Shown here one piece after another: positions 21,244-31,611 of a stretch of 31,611 nt of DNA; within the stretch, counting starts at the first letter, position 1, and the number at the start of each line of letters is the position of its first letter. The notes below the pieces were generated by a model. The model did no database searches and was not told where the DNA came from. It worked only from the letters and a program-made list of their open reading frames with translations. Both the position numbers and the translations under genes were made by a program. Origin of the DNA: Saccoglossus kowalevskii (taxonomy: Eukaryota > Hemichordata > Enteropneusta > Harrimaniidae); assembly GCF_000003605.2 (NCBI RefSeq), contig NW_003123907.1:554840-586450 (forward strand), in the 5' to 3' direction.

Positions 21244-23199
21244 GATGAGATTTTTTTATCACAAATTATTGGACTGGAAACCATAACGAGGCAAACCAGC
21301 ATCGAACAAATATCAATATAGAAGTCCGCACATTTAGTGTTTATTACACGTAAATCCCGTCGATATCTGCCGTATTTCCGCGAGTAGAAATACCAAGATT
21401 AATCAGCCGGATATTTCAGATTATCCGTATAATAATCCCGTTATCAATATAGTATTGTCGCTTTGGTTATGCTGTGTGTATGTTGTGAGGCATATTTCGT
21501 TTTTTTTTCCTCTTCGCAAACTAGCTATGTACACTCAATGTGTAATATGAGTGACGCACAGACACGTGGGTGCTTGTTGAGAATTGGCGGAGCACTCCAT
21601 ATCTGGCGAAAGAAATTATCATGACACTATACACATGCAATGGTTAAACGACGAATACCATTATTGCTACTGATTCACTATAACATTATAGGTAATATAT
21701 GTCATGACAAATTTATAAAGTAAATATGTGTCAAATATGATAGCAGTGTTATCTGTGTCTTCTTTACCGTATCTGTGCAATTATTTGAGTATCTGGATAA
21801 CTGAATGAAAATTTAGCGACTGACTTCCCAAATATGATGTGGTTGTTTTAATTCTTCAATTATCTCGCTCTTCATTAATTGTAAATGTATTGTTTTATTT
21901 ATTTGAATTAGTATATCGAAGTACTCTTGGTAAAACAATAAGGTATTAAAAAAATATCTTTAAAAAAATAAAAAAATGCATAAAGTGCTCAGCGATAAGA
22001 AAGAATACAGACATATATCGGTTCTTTGAGATCACATAGCCCGCTCACATACAAACCTCACATGTATGATAACATAAATGAATTCATTACACAAACATTT
22101 CTGAGTTCTGAGCCCCCTAACTTGACGACAGATGTACTTTGTATGATTACCTAATAATTGACATTTAGGGATAGCACAGGACTTCACTGCAATAATATTT
22201 CGCAAGTGTCTATTAGCTGGTTCATTTCTTATATAATAATTACATGTGTACTCAACAGTACACGGCCTAGATAATCAAGTTAACTGGGCCGGGAGAAATA
22301 TACTCAAAATGATCCAATTTCTTCGTACTTTCTTAACTAGCTATGTTATGTGCTTGGTTACGTCTATCCATACGGCATGTTACATAATTGCAGGTACACT
22401 TTGTACGGGAATGTATTTAATATCGTTAATTTGATGGTACGTAATTACTGTAAATACTATGTACGCAGTCTTTTGGATCAGATAATCTGACCCGATGCCC
22501 TCGATTTGTGTATGCTAACGAAGTATATATGTATTATTGGCCGTCGTGGTGTATATTATAGGTGAATACAATAACGCCCATATCCTTCACAAATAAGTTA
22601 CAAAAAAAAAAGTAAACAGAACAAATGCTGACGCACATTAAGTGTATGAAACACCACGAGACAGAGGGGTGAGGGCGTAACTCGAAACAACTCCCGATGA
22701 CTCTTGGTGTTACCTCTTATACATATTTTGCTGTTAATTACTATGCAAGATCAACATAAATCACTTCACTAAATTCAAAACAAACGTATTCTAGATGTCT
22801 AAATTTTACAACACTTAAAGGACTATCGTGATGTTCTATTTGCTACGGCATGTTTCAGTACATATGCACTAAATGGTAACACGACTAGTTTGTATGAGTG
22901 ACTTAAGCGACAGTTTCATTATATATATATATATTTGAGACCCAAAAATGTTCACCACTGTGGGACACATTTCTCTAAAATGATTGATTTAATTTACTGA
23001 GTAAGTTTAAATATGGTAAATTTATGGTAAAGTTTTGTGAACGGCTCAAAACTGTAAGTTTCTTAATATTACTGGTTTTGAAAACAATAAACTGCTATAC
23101 ACTTTTATGACAATTTTTCAGCATGCGGAAACCATATAGCTATGAATCCATGCTATTTGTGTTACTCGCTTGATATAATAATTATTCCATTCCAGGCAA

Positions 23200-24040
23200 A
23201 CATTCAGCTCTGCACCTAAATAGGTTTCACAGTTTGATGATTACAATTTCATTCCATGAAGAAAATATTGCATAGGTTCCACTACGTGACAAATGGATCA
23301 CTTAGCATTTGATAATATTGAAATAAAACAGGCGATCTTCACACCAATTCTCCAGTATAACTAGGTCAGATTGCTTTGACTCAAAGTGTTCGTCATTTGT
23401 GATAACAGAATAACTTAAGGAAGACAATCATCAGCATCAACTTTTATCCAAAATTTTAAATTGACAGAGTAACGTTTATAAATGTACGTTATAAGATAGA
23501 ACAAAATATAGTCCTGGAGGAACTCCTGACTTTACATTTAGTCGCTGTATAATTTTTGTTTGGGAATATTTATTCTGTTAAAAGTTTGTCTACGGATATG
23601 CGTTGTAATTTAGTGGTTAGGCGTTGATGATCAGACGCTTTATGTTCTGTTATAAAATCTAGATCTGCATCTAAATATTTTCTTATGTCGATTTTAATAA
23701 TCGAGTTACACAATATTGAACTGTACTGCTGATTTGTTATTAGTTTGACCGTATTGTTTAATAGTTTATTTATATATTACCCTTTTCCGTTATTTTATAT
23801 ATTATTAATGTCAGTGATATAGCACGGTAGTTCGATAGATTTGATTTGTTATGTATCGAGATACAAATCGCCGATTTCCATTTAGTTGGCAAACGGCTGT
23901 TGCGTGGAGACGGATTGAATAGTTTTGCTAATGATGGAGTAATCTGTGCGGAACACATCTTAAACATTATTGGGGTTATGTAATCTTGTCCAGGTGACTT
24001 GTGAGGGCTCATTACTTTTTTTTGATTAATTTCGTTTCGT
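23200..24040 (-). mobile_element. Decayed Jockey/CR1-like non-LTR retrotransposon (reverse transcriptase fragment)
   Basis: Reading the minus strand from 24012 to 23770, an 80-codon frame holds hallmarks of LINE reverse transcriptase: HKSPGQD, LPTKWKSA, NYRAISLT and ITEKG. Beyond it, in shifted frames, come DF.......DHQRLTTKLQ (palm strand with the first catalytic Asp) near 23.6 kb, SGVPPG at about 23510-23535, a DADD catalytic box at about 23424-23441, and W.....FYFNIIKC near 23.3 kb. The order and spacing match the palm of a Jockey/CR1-group pol protein. Several frameshifts and stops make it non-functional, and no endonuclease region or 3' tail is recognisable. Both ends are approximate. 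Confidence 0.85.
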
Positions 24041-24516
24041 CTGCCATGTGAACAAGTGGTTGAAAAGACTGTTCACGTATAGTAGAATAATGTTGTCAGT
24101 GTCCTTTGAGGTGAACGTGGTATGGCCGAGTGTTATAGTAATAATTCACACATAAAGAATTTAATAATAAAAAGCTTCTCTGAACTATTTTTCTGACGTA
24201 GAACATTTTAGTTTGAATATGAAATCTATTTGCTGTTTCATTCAACATATTTACACTACACCTCCGTCATTGTGTGTCACGCTCCCAAGAACCAGTTACA
24301 GCGAAAGTCGATTCATCTCGTCTTTGTTTACTAAGACAATTAAATGGAAGATTATCAAAGGCACAGCCGGTAAGATCTGTTGTCAAACTACGGTGGTCCA
24401 TAAATACAATTGGTCTGCTATTTGAAAATCGATACTTTGCATCAGTAGACACCATTCCCATTTTCCAATTTATTTTTGTTTCAAATCCATTTCCATTTTC
24501 ACTATTTTTATCCTGG

Positions 24517-24536
24517 TGACCTGTGACCTGTGACAT
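24517..24536. promoter_or_regulatory. Triple nuclear-receptor half-site, DR1 spacing
   Basis: TGACCT-g-TGACCT-g-TGACAT: three half-sites of the AGGTCA type (minus strand) spaced by one base. DR1 is the classic arrangement for HNF4, COUP-TF and RXR dimers. It may simply be a small 7-base tandem repeat. No gene is recognised beside it. Confidence 0.35.
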
Positions 24537-25132
24537 GAAGCACCCAATCGTTCTTGACAGTCGTCATTCTTCTGGGTCTCAGTATGTACCACATGTAGAC
24601 ATTGAACAGCTAGTTCTATTCTTACATTTCTGGTGAGTGCTGTGTTTGTATTTATTCATTTTCTGTTCGATGTGCTGACTGATTGATGCATATTTCGTAG
24701 TTTAATAACACATATAACTAGGTTGTGACAGGGAAAATCACTCGTACACAAATTTCAGAACAATCCCTAGTGGACATATATGTGGCGGTTTTATGCACAG
24801 TACTACAGTGATCCTGCTCACATTTATCAGTATTAACCTTAAGTACCTCTCCCTCTAACTAACCACGAGTTAAATCACATAATCGACGATTGTCATGCAT
24901 AACCATGCCCCCAGTCTTGCCGTGCAACCGAGGTGTTTGGGCGCATATGAACAGGGGCTTGACGATTTAGCACGCAAGCCAAATTTTGGACGCTGTGAAC
25001 TATATACGTACATGAAGTCCCTCAAACTGCCATTTGTTGAAATATTACGCATGCGATAGGTAAATAGAACTAGATCTCTATATTGGCCACAATTGTGAAA
25101 TATAGTGCGGAACTAGTCTTAACTAGGGAACT

Positions 25133-25145
25133 GGGGGGGGGGGGG
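25133..25145. repeat. G13 homopolymer
   Basis: Thirteen consecutive G in an AT-rich setting. Length is uncertain because homopolymers are error-prone in sequencing. Confidence 0.9.
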
Positions 25146-25664
25146 TTCTGACCACTCCTGGGACATGGATAAACATGGTATTTGTCATGATTATTGTTTT
25201 ATCACTTTTACGTAAAAATGAAAAAGGTGAATTTTGATCAAGATTCTTACTAGACTCATACAACAGTCAATGTTTTTTTTTCTATTGCGGCCAGTTTTCA
25301 GAAATTTGATAAAACATGGTGGTGTATATTTATAAGCAAACTAATAAATTGTCAAAACTATACATCCAGGGATTGTCATAGTTAGAAAGAATTCGTGATG
25401 ATTAAGTCCTATAGTTTCGATCGTGAGCAATTTTCGTGTTTTAAATTAAAAAAAAAATGTTGGTATAAAATGTTAACTTTTTATTTCAGGAATTGTCACA
25501 TGGTAATGTTGGTGATATATAGTGTTGTCCTTTTTTTATTTCATGAACGCTGAAACCGACATGGTCAAAGATCCCTGGGAAAATCACTGCTGAGTGGAAT
25601 ACTTGCACGTTTTACTAGTTAGTTTACACTGTAAATCGTGGGAGCATTTTCATATTTTTTTATT

Positions 25665-25744
25665 AAAACACACTATTTTGACTGAAAGCACTCTGTTTTA
25701 ATTGAAATCACACTGTTTAAATTAAAAATATCTGTTTAAGCCTC
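25665..25744. repeat. Degenerate 20-bp tandem repeat, 4 units
   Basis: Four consecutive 20-base units begin at 25665, 25685, 25705 and 25725, each built on a theme like AAANCACTCTGTTTTAATTG with several substitutions. Related CACTTTTT-containing strings continue to about 25850. Confidence 0.7.
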
Positions 25745-25969
25745 AAAACAGTAGAGTAGTATTTTTAGAAAAGTGTTTTTTGGGAGTTACTAAAACACTT
25801 TTTGATGAAAATTAAGCACATTGTAAACACACAAAAATACACTTTTTCAAAAAAACGGGGAAATAAATGTGTCAATAAAGTATGTGATTTGTTAGAAAAT
25901 TTATGGATTGGTGCATCCAAATTTATGCAAGCAGTACTAACAACATTAAGTGAAACGAAAGTAAACTAT

Positions 25970-26040
25970 AGTCTGGGATTCGAACTGGGAACTCGTATGT
26001 GAACATTATGGTATATATACCATATAACTAGACAATCGTC
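25970..26040 (-). repeat. Possible tRNA-derived SINE head (minus strand)
   Basis: On the minus strand a B-box-like AGTTCGAATCC (complement of 25975-25990) is preceded by an A-box-like TAGTTATATGGTAT (complement of about 26018-26031). Stems are degenerate, so it is not a functional tRNA. It sits within the degenerate 20-bp-period repeats on this stretch. Confidence 0.35.
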
Positions 26041-26284
26041 TAAGACGACGTGATTCAACGCACAATGAGAAGGTCATGACATCAGGAAGTAGTTTTAAAT
26101 TATGTTTTATGATGTTGCGACGTTATAAAGTCCAATACTCCAATTATGGGAAAATTAATTGTATGTGTTGTATGTATCGAGACACGTGGCGAATTAATAA
26201 CTCGTGGCCTGAAGGATTTTGATACTCCGTATTTGGTTAACGGTGGTTGTGGTACCAATCAAATCTGAGCATTCTCACAGGTGA

Positions 26285-26520
26285 TTTAAACAATTTCTCC
26301 GAAAACTGTTCAATTTGAAACACTTTTACCAACGATGTGTCAACCCAAAATACCAAGATGCTATTGTATAAGGCACATTTGTGTTCATAAAAGTAACTAC
26401 AACACTTTTATCCCAAATTGTGTTATCTTGAAGATTAACTAGAAAACTTTGTTTCTAAACTCTTTTATTTTGAAGCACTTCAGAAAACAATTATACATGC
26501 AATGTTTCAACCTAAAACAC
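26285..26520. repeat. Second block of related ~20-bp-period repeats
   Basis: CACTTTTA/CTTTTATTTTGAAG-type units recur about every 20 bases in the same orientation as the block at 25665-25744. A longer spacing is also visible: CGATGTGTCAACCCAAAATA near 26333 resembles GCAATGTTTCAACCTAAAAC near 26499. Similar GCACTTTTCAAT strings recur near 27952 and 28037. Confidence 0.5.
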
Positions 26521-26582
26521 CCGACAATATACACATACCGTATCACTATCGTTGTGACGACACGCATTTGATTAACTTTTAA

Positions 26583-26685
26583 TATAGTTGCGTTGTGTTT
26601 GGATTAAAACGCAACTCTATATAGTGTTGCGATTTAATTGGAGTTTAATTAAACTCAATTACAATGCAATTCAACATGGAATTGC
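26583..26685. repeat. Cluster of four palindromes/hairpins
   Basis: TATAGTTGCGTT (26583-26594) pairs with AACGCAACTCTATA (26608-26621) with a bulge. The right arm also belongs to a 20-base near-palindrome at 26611-26630. A perfect 16-base palindrome GAGTTTAATTAAACTC lies at 26641-26656. GCAATTC/GAATTGC form a 7-bp stem with a 6-base loop at 26666-26685. The first two structures are mutually exclusive. Confidence 0.6.
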
Positions 26686-26689
26686 TTTT

Positions 26690-29600
26690 TAATTCATGTT
26701 TAATTAAATAAAAGTAGAAATAACATCATACATCCTGTGACTTAACAAAGAAATGTTTGCGAACACTAAGCTACACAAACTTGACTTAAATTCGATTAAA
26801 TATTAATATAAATTATGAAAAATAGTGACTTGATAGGTTTGTCGACACTTGGTAGGTGCAACGTCACATTGTTGATAAGACACACATAAGCGTTTATGTA
26901 AGGGATACGCACCAATAATACCCACAATGCTTATTATCGACTTTATACAGCATATTTATTCGAAAAAAATGCCCACACACGTCACCATTGTCAGCATACA
27001 TACTCATGTATTTTGTGCGTGTGTATACAGTGTAACAGCCATAAGTTTAGTAACCAAAGAAATTAAACATACCCGATGCTGTTATCAAAGCTCGAGTTAG
27101 TAAGCTGCATGACGCAGCGCTAAATCTAATCATTAGATTCATTTTATTCATAACCATTTTACTATTATTTAGAAATACAATACAATATTAAAACTAATAT
27201 TTAACAATAATTTAGGTTGCTACTTTTTTGGAGATACTATTATATGTTGCGTGTTCAAGTAACTAGTAACTTGTGTCCGGTGCTAGCTCATTCAATGACT
27301 GAAATACAATTTCGGGTAAGTGTTTGGGCGGGTGGCATATTCGTTAAAGAAGCAACACCCACTTATGCCGAATGATGCCTTTTAGAATTTCTGAGGAAAG
27401 AAGGAAACCGGAAGCTATCCTAAATAAAACTGAAGATATTGTTACTCTATTATGAAATGTATAGAAAGTGTTATTGACAGAGTCAGCATTGGCAGTTGTG
27501 TACTGCATTATCATTTACAGTGGCCTCCAATCATTTTGAAACATTTTTCATAGGATTTAATGTAAACACATTTTTCTAAGAATACTAGTATTCAAAAGTC
27601 TCCATTTTTTCGTGACAGTCTTATGTAGCCATCATTTATTTAGCATAGGACACCGAAAACAACTTTGAGATATGATGAAATGTTTCAGATATAGGAAATA
27701 AACTATTTGCTATAAACTGTTTTTGAGCAATTTTCGAGGTCATTTTGTGACGAGATATTTACAGAATTTTTAACGTTACAGTAACCCAATCCATCTTGCG
27801 GATTTCGGGGATCTCTGAATTTTTTAAATGGTAGCAAACTAACTTAATTAAACATTACTCAATGGATTTTGATAATATTATACTTATAATATTAAAAATC
27901 GGAGCCGAGAATATAAATTATTTTTGATTCAGTGTCTTTGTGATAATAGGCACTTTTCAATGATCCTGATGGACAAACTTTTCAAAATGTTTTTTTTTTT
28001 AGTAAAAGCACTTTCTATAGTGACATTACTATAAGCACTTTTCAATACGTGTTTCTGGTTTGTAATTGTATACTTTTTTCACCAATGACATTAAATCTAA
28101 CGGGAAATAGAAATTTTGTTTTAAAGACATAATGTGAGCCACCTCGGTGTTCGTACTCGACTTTTGAACTTTCACAGAGAAGTGATTTTTAGCCCAATTA
28201 TTCACTAACAGCTAACACCTTTGATGGGACTTTATTTTGTGACAAAGCATTTCAAAACCTAGACACACTCACATTTCTCAATTTCTTGTGAATCTTTAAT
28301 ACACTGTGGTACTAATGCAATACATTTACGGGCCAAGTGAGATATTCTTTATTCTAAGTTGAAAAATAACAGAAAAAGTACTAGCAACCACCAAACATTA
28401 ATCATTTATTTTAACATTTCAGTAATATTCTTATAAATTGTACAAAAGACAGCAGTGTCTGTTTATTATTTCAAAAAAACTCATTTAGCATCCCAACAAA
28501 ATGCAGAATTTACAATTTGTTATAATGATTCATATGAGATTGAAGAAAAGTTTTTATGTGTTTAGAAACATGTTAGAAAAAAGGAATTTGTCCCTTCTCG
28601 GTATTCAACATATATCTATTCTTAGATGTATTGTGTGCGTCATTGGAGAGGGGGATTTTGCTAATAAGTGACTCACGGGCAATACTGACATACCCACCAT
28701 TACGCCTTCGTCTAAGTAATTGCACAACTGCACATACTTATGAAAACATTGTCATGGCAACCACGCTTTGTGGTCACATCGAGCTGTGTAATATAGAGTT
28801 GCGCTAACAAGTTATGAGCTGTTTAGCCAATCACCATGGAGACGAAATGTTGGCTTGATGTTTGTTTTTTTCGGTCGTATGCTCCGAATTTATTTTTCTA
28901 TATTGCTGCAATATTATATGTACAGTGTTAAATAAGATAAATTGTCTCTGCCTTATAGTGCTTGATAAATATCAAGTTTTGGCTAGGCTAATATCTTGAC
29001 AGATGTCGGATACAGTACAGACATAATTCTTGTTTCTTTGTGACACTTCCAGAAATGAACACAGTACAATTTATTTTGAAAATTGAACTTCGCTGACCCT
29101 GTCTTGTCGCTCGGTAAAATTTGCGTGACAAATCTTGTATTTATGACGCAACACGCGAAACTGTTAAAACATGTAGAATTGCCTAACACAGAAATTAATT
29201 ATAAATTAGTAGTAGTTTTTTTTTCAGAAATCATGCGTCATCGGTACATGAATAAGAGTTTCATTACTTAATTATTTAATTCCTTAATGTATGAAGGTGG
29301 TATGAGTCCGATTGACGCACAGGATACAGATATAGTTTGTTCGCTTATTTCTTATTTACGCGTCCCTAAAGCACTATTGAGCAGGATTGTTCACCATATT
29401 CATATAATATGTAAACTATAATATAGTGAACACATTGCGCTTTCTAAATATCGATTATATTGAATTTAGGAATTACGTGTTTCATATTGTGTATGTACAA
29501 TGTGTTTATCTTGTATTTAGTATGTTTATTTCCTTCAATTAAATTGACAAATTTCGATGACATGGGAACATGTATTATCAATTATTTTAGTTTTATAATG

Positions 29601-31305
29601 TGTTAAAAATTATCCATCATATGAGTTTCACACCTGCCTTATATCAGCAGTATATTAGGCTCTTAATAGCTATATATTAGTTGAATTTCAGATTTATTTA
29701 TCAGTTTGATTTCTTCTTACAATCATCTATTAAATAGTCAAATAAACCCTTTCACACACACATTTATATTATTATTTTACTAGGTCTTAAACGTGCATGC
29801 ATGATTTTGAGTTACAGTTGCATGGCAACCGTCAATATTTTGTTTATACTAGTGCACGGTTTTTCTTTTCTTGTGTAATCGATAACATTGCAATTGAGGG
29901 TTATAGATTTGCAGAAATAGTCCCGTGAGGCTGTCTTCTGGCATGATTTTAGTAAGGACAGTTGATCAAGAATGTTAATAGGATTGACTTTCAATTATGA
30001 ATCATTATCGCATTAAATGAGTAAAATGAAAGGATTTGAGCCTTTATCCACCCTCCCACGCATGTCAAATTGACTACAAAAGCACCATGGGAACATTTGA
30101 TAATATTTGAATGTTTAGTATACTATAGATGGAACCTTTCTAACACAATCATTATCACTAGTGCCACCATCACATATAACATCACGATCACCACTATTAT
30201 GGTCTTTCTGTAGTGAATAACATTTGCAGTGATTTATATAAAAATCAAATCTATTTGCACATCCATGTATGTCTGTCATTCAAGCACTGGAATAGCTGAA
30301 TCAACGGAACTGACATCTATATTCACCCAGCATGTCAAAAAGATCACATGATATTTTTAGTAAATTCGATTTAATTTGCTTTGGTACTTCAGGTTAACTT
30401 AACACTTTACTTCACAATTTCGTTAACGATCAAAAGAAGCGATGTTACGTGACTTAATTTGGACTGCTGGTCATTATAAAATAGCGGTATTCCTTAAAGT
30501 ACATACGCTAGTTTACTTGAAACAGTCGTAATAAATGAGATCCGAGAACTTTGCCAGTGTTACCATGGCGATATTACACATTTCACCCTTCTCATGACTC
30601 ATGACATATGTAAATTATAACCTTCATTGTCACAAGCTGGCATACGCAATAATTGTAAAGTACAGAAATGACTAGATGGAAATTCCAATTGGGCAAATGT
30701 GAAAGCTAACAGTACTCAAAACAACGCATTTGTTTTATTTTCTTAATTGAATATTATACACTATAGTCGTTGTATACGTGTGCGACTTGAATCGTATTTA
30801 GTGATGGGTGTTTTAATTATTTGTAAAACACCAGTAATTAATATCCAATTATAAACCTTTGATTAATGTAGACAAAACTTGTTTCATATAATTAAACATC
30901 GATAGTTCTGCGCAAAATAGGAAAGTTTCAAAGGGTATCAATGTATTCGCGAATAATATTATAATGTTGGTGTGTAAGTATGTGAAATCACACTGTTTGT
31001 TTTTTTAGTTTGCAAGCAATGATACCCGGTGCGATGTAAGGGAACGACCAATAAGGCATATTTCAAGATTTCGAAATTATATTTTCTATCATTATAAATC
31101 AGGCCATATGTGGTGTATTTAATGCATTGTGCATGTGTATTAACTATTTCACACGTGCTTGGAATATCAATTGTTGGATTTTTCGTCATTTACATATGCT
31201 GTACATGTCTCATTCATTTATGCATATAAATATTATGGTGAACCTAGCCAGTTAATACAAATATATCGTTAAATTTTCGTTAATAGAATGATTATTTAAA
31301 GTAGT
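26690..31305. other. Gene-free AT-rich stretch
   Basis: Only short chance frames. A perfect 14-base palindrome GAATACTAGTATTC sits at 27580-27593, CACTTTTCAAT strings related to the upstream repeat occur near 27.95-28.05 kb, and X-box-like half-palindromes occur near 28741, 28834, 29818 and 30558. Confidence 0.5.
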
Positions 31306-31458
31306 CTACTTATAATTGTTAAGAACGTTACGTATAAATCTAATGCCAAGGCTCATCATTTTGGACCAGTTTCTACATTTAGTTGTTCCTTTTAAAAGTT
31401 TGTTTTTAAATAACTCAGGTTGGATGAGGTTATAACAATCAGCAAGCTGTGTGGCGAT

Positions 31459-31611
31459 CTGCAGTGACCACACGCTTGTGTTATTACTGTAGGGTTCTGA
31501 TAACCCTAGAACAGAACTGCAGTGATCATACACTCCTATGTTGGTGCTGCAGGAATCTAATAACCCTAGACCAGAACTGCAGTGGCCACACACTCCTATG
31601 TTTGTCTTGCA
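31459..31611. repeat. 58-60 bp minisatellite, truncated by window edge
   Basis: Units begin with CTGCAGTG at 31459, 31517 and 31577. The first is 58 bases and the second 60, and the third is cut by the end of the window. On the minus strand the units read as 20-residue repeats (HCSSGLGLL.. then HCSSVLGLS..) in a 95-codon frame at 31306-31593, until the two-base-shorter unit shifts the phase. A coding role is possible but unproven. Confidence 0.85.

Larger units (their letters stand above)
18840..23199. other. Gene-free stretch downstream of the GPCR
   Basis: No gene recognised. Noted items are the CRE palindromes listed separately, a GC-rich patch at about 20165-20245 with the palindrome ATCACGTGAT (20234-20243, an E-box CACGTG), and a short TA run near 22920. 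Confidence 0.5.
24041..25660. other. Gene-free stretch after the retrotransposon remnant
   Basis: Contains the DR1-like triple half-site and the G13 run. The region at about 24210-24540 is open on both strands (89 codons on minus, 70 and 81 on plus), but no domain is recognisable and it does not read as the upstream part of the reverse transcriptase. Confidence 0.45.

Noticed and set aside
24267-24536. 89-codon minus-strand ORF upstream of the reverse transcriptase remnant
   Set aside because: No endonuclease or other domain is recognisable, and the plus strand is open over the same bases, so it is probably chance.
25970-26040. Intact tRNA gene on the minus strand
   Set aside because: The B-box is good but T-stem and acceptor stem do not pair; a degenerate SINE head fits better.

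Overview
The window looks like nuclear DNA from an animal, probably a marine invertebrate. This rests on AT-rich (about one third GC by eye), gene-poor sequence, long simple-sequence repeats, a decayed non-LTR retrotransposon, tRNA-derived SINE-like heads and one rhodopsin-class (class A) GPCR. No operons, ribosome-binding sites or CRISPR are present. The species cannot be named from the sequence. The GPCR resembles histamine H3/H4 and muscarinic receptors, which suggests a bilaterian.

Layout. 1-7.78 kb: no recognisable gene; a perfect (ATTT)n microsatellite at 4619-4739, a SINE-like head near 4.95 kb, and two imperfect hairpins (3544-3657, 4111-4169). 7.8-13.35 kb: three diverged direct copies (A, B, C) of a unit of about 1.9 kb, with a long (TA)n tract in copy B and a CpG-dense block in copy A. 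13.35-15.66 kb: nothing identifiable. 15.68-18.85 kb: the only convincing gene. It has a possible TATA box, a possible non-coding first exon and 5'UTR intron, upstream ORFs, an intact intronless 578-residue GPCR reading frame (16682-18418, plus strand) and a possible poly(A) signal. 18.85-23.2 kb: gene-free, with CRE palindromes. 23.2-24.05 kb: reverse-transcriptase remnant of a Jockey/CR1-like LINE, minus strand. 24.05-31.6 kb: gene-free, with a three-half-site DR1 motif, a degenerate array of about 20-bp period (25.66-26.52 kb) with a SINE-like head inside it, a cluster of hairpins (26.58-26.69 kb), and a 58-60 bp minisatellite running off the right edge.

The most interesting features are the GPCR and the tandem unit. 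The GPCR keeps the aminergic anchor Asp3.32, DRY and NPxxY, but has Tyr instead of Trp at the toggle position 6.48, Trp instead of Tyr at 6.51, and lacks both Glu5.46 of H3/H4 receptors and Asn6.52 of muscarinic receptors. It is best treated as an orphan aminergic-like receptor. I found no evidence of a multi-gene system in this window.
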